A stretch of 6,343 nt of DNA from CAXRBC01 sp041158045 (lineage in GTDB: Bacteria; Actinomycetota; Acidimicrobiia; Acidimicrobiales; Ilumatobacteraceae), in contig JBEBCD010000034.1 in NCBI GenBank assembly GCA_041158045.1, positions 1 to 6,343 of the forward strand, read 5' to 3'. The translations under genes and the position numbers were made by a program. Positions 5,856 through 6,343 of this stretch are shown here, one piece after another. Numbering within the stretch: the stretch's first letter is position 1; each line of letters begins with the position of its first letter. The notes under the pieces were generated by a model, which saw nothing but the letters and a program-made list of their open reading frames with translations, was not told where the DNA came from and searched no databases.

Positions 5856-6343
5856 GTGAGCGTCACCGCGCCGACGGTCTCCGTCGTGATCCCGGTGTAT
5901 CGAGGTGCGCAGACCCTGGACGCGGTGGTCGGCGAACTCGACGCGCTGCGCCGCGACCTCGATGCCGACCCGCGCGCCCTCGCGACGCTCGAGGAGGTCG
6001 TGCTGGTCCACGACTGCGGCGGCGACGGCTCCCCCGACGTCATGCGACGGCTCGCGGAGCGGCACGACTGGGTGGTGCCCGTCTGGCTGTCGCGCAACTA
6101 CGGCCAGCACGCGGCCACCCTGGCGGGCATGTCGTCGACGCGCGGCGACTGGATCGTGACCATGGACGAGGACGGCCAGCACCGACCCGCGGACATCCCG
6201 CGGCTGCTGGAGGCGGCGGCGAGGGAACGAGCGTCGCTCGTCTACGGACGGCCGCCGGGCGGTGCGCCGCATGCGCGGTGGCGCAACGCCACCTCGGGCG
6301 CGGTCAAGTGGCTCGCCGCTCGGGTCCTGCTGCCGCGGGATCT
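5856..6343 (+). CDS. Family 2 glycosyltransferase, GtrB/DPM1-like (3' end outside window)
   Basis: An open frame of 162 codons from GTG at 5856 to the window edge translates to a GT-A fold family 2 glycosyltransferase. It shows the N-terminal strand VSVVIPVYRGAQTL (8-21), the nucleotide-binding region VVLVHDCGGDGS (48-59), LSRNYGQHAATLAGM (78-92), and GDWIVTMDEDGQHRPADIP (97-115), where DED replaces the usual DxD that binds metal and the sugar nucleotide. The SRN-G-xxAA-LAG and D-x-D-x-QHxP blocks are those of the GtrB/dolichol-phosphate mannose synthase group, which transfers a sugar from UDP or GDP onto polyprenyl phosphate at the cytoplasmic face. The region after residue 162, where GtrB-type proteins usually have two C-terminal membrane helices, is missing, so membrane anchoring cannot be checked. 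The start is supported by the position of the first conserved strand and the -10 motif. It is head to head with the putative GT-C gene. Confidence 0.88.
   Translation, partial: MSVTAPTVSVVIPVYRGAQTLDAVVGELDALRRDLDADPRALATLEEVVLVHDCGGDGSPDVMRRLAERHDWVVPVWLSRNYGQHAATLAGMSSTRGDWIVTMDEDGQHRPADIPRLLEAAARERASLVYGRPPGGAPHARWRNATSGAVKWLAARVLLPRD

Noticed and set aside
5807..6097. N-terminal extension of the polytopic membrane protein by 97 codons
   Set aside because: The extension is S/R/T-rich without family character and lies antisense to the conserved GT2 coding region, so it is a shadow frame.
5811..6272. A 153-codon minus-strand frame over the GT2 start
   Set aside because: The plus strand carries recognisable GT2 motifs across the same bases, and the minus frame shows no domain.
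1..6343. CRISPR array, transposon ends, prophage or attachment-site disruption next to the tRNA
   Set aside because: No spaced direct repeats, transposase or integrase motifs are seen. The tRNA side facing the window interior leads straight into an intact housekeeping gene, and the tRNA 3' side lies at the window edge and cannot be judged.

Overview
The window is very GC-rich with strongly G/C-biased third codon positions, dense coding and mostly short gaps. It looks like chromosomal DNA of a high-GC bacterium. The style of the acetyl-CoA synthetase and the glycosyltransferases, and an apparently leaderless start, fit an actinomycete-type lineage (for example Acidimicrobiia or Thermoleophilia). 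That taxonomic placement is inference; nothing here fixes it. No mobile element, CRISPR array, phage gene or long unexplained gap is visible.

Layout: a tRNA-Tyr(GTA) gene on the minus strand (8-93) lies divergent from a YajQ/DUF520-family gene (133-621, +). YajQ converges on a full-length acetyl-CoA synthetase, acs (682-2643, -). Divergent from acs is an EamA/DMT-family transporter (2704-3594, +). Its 3' end overlaps by 26 bp the 3' end of a large polytopic membrane protein (3569-5806, -), which resembles GT-C type glycosyltransferases. Divergent from that, a GtrB/DPM1-like family 2 glycosyltransferase (5856 onward, +) starts at a GTG and runs off the right edge. Every adjacent gene pair is divergent or convergent, so no operon is visible inside the window.

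Functionally there are two parts. The left part is housekeeping: tyrosine tRNA, a nucleotide-binding YajQ protein, and acetate activation to acetyl-CoA with all key catalytic and acyl-pocket residues kept. The right part looks like cell-envelope glycan biology. A GT2 enzyme of the class that makes polyprenyl-phosphate sugars sits head to head, 49 bp away, with a multi-spanning protein carrying an acidic ExDxD-like motif in a predicted large loop. Enzymes of that kind use polyprenyl-phosphate sugars as donors. This pair is the most interesting part of the window, but it resembles known architectures and I do not claim a new system.

All intergenic stretches are under 70 bases (94-132, 622-681, 2644-2703, 5807-5855). 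Candidate promoter and ribosome-binding signals in them are listed where they could be supported.
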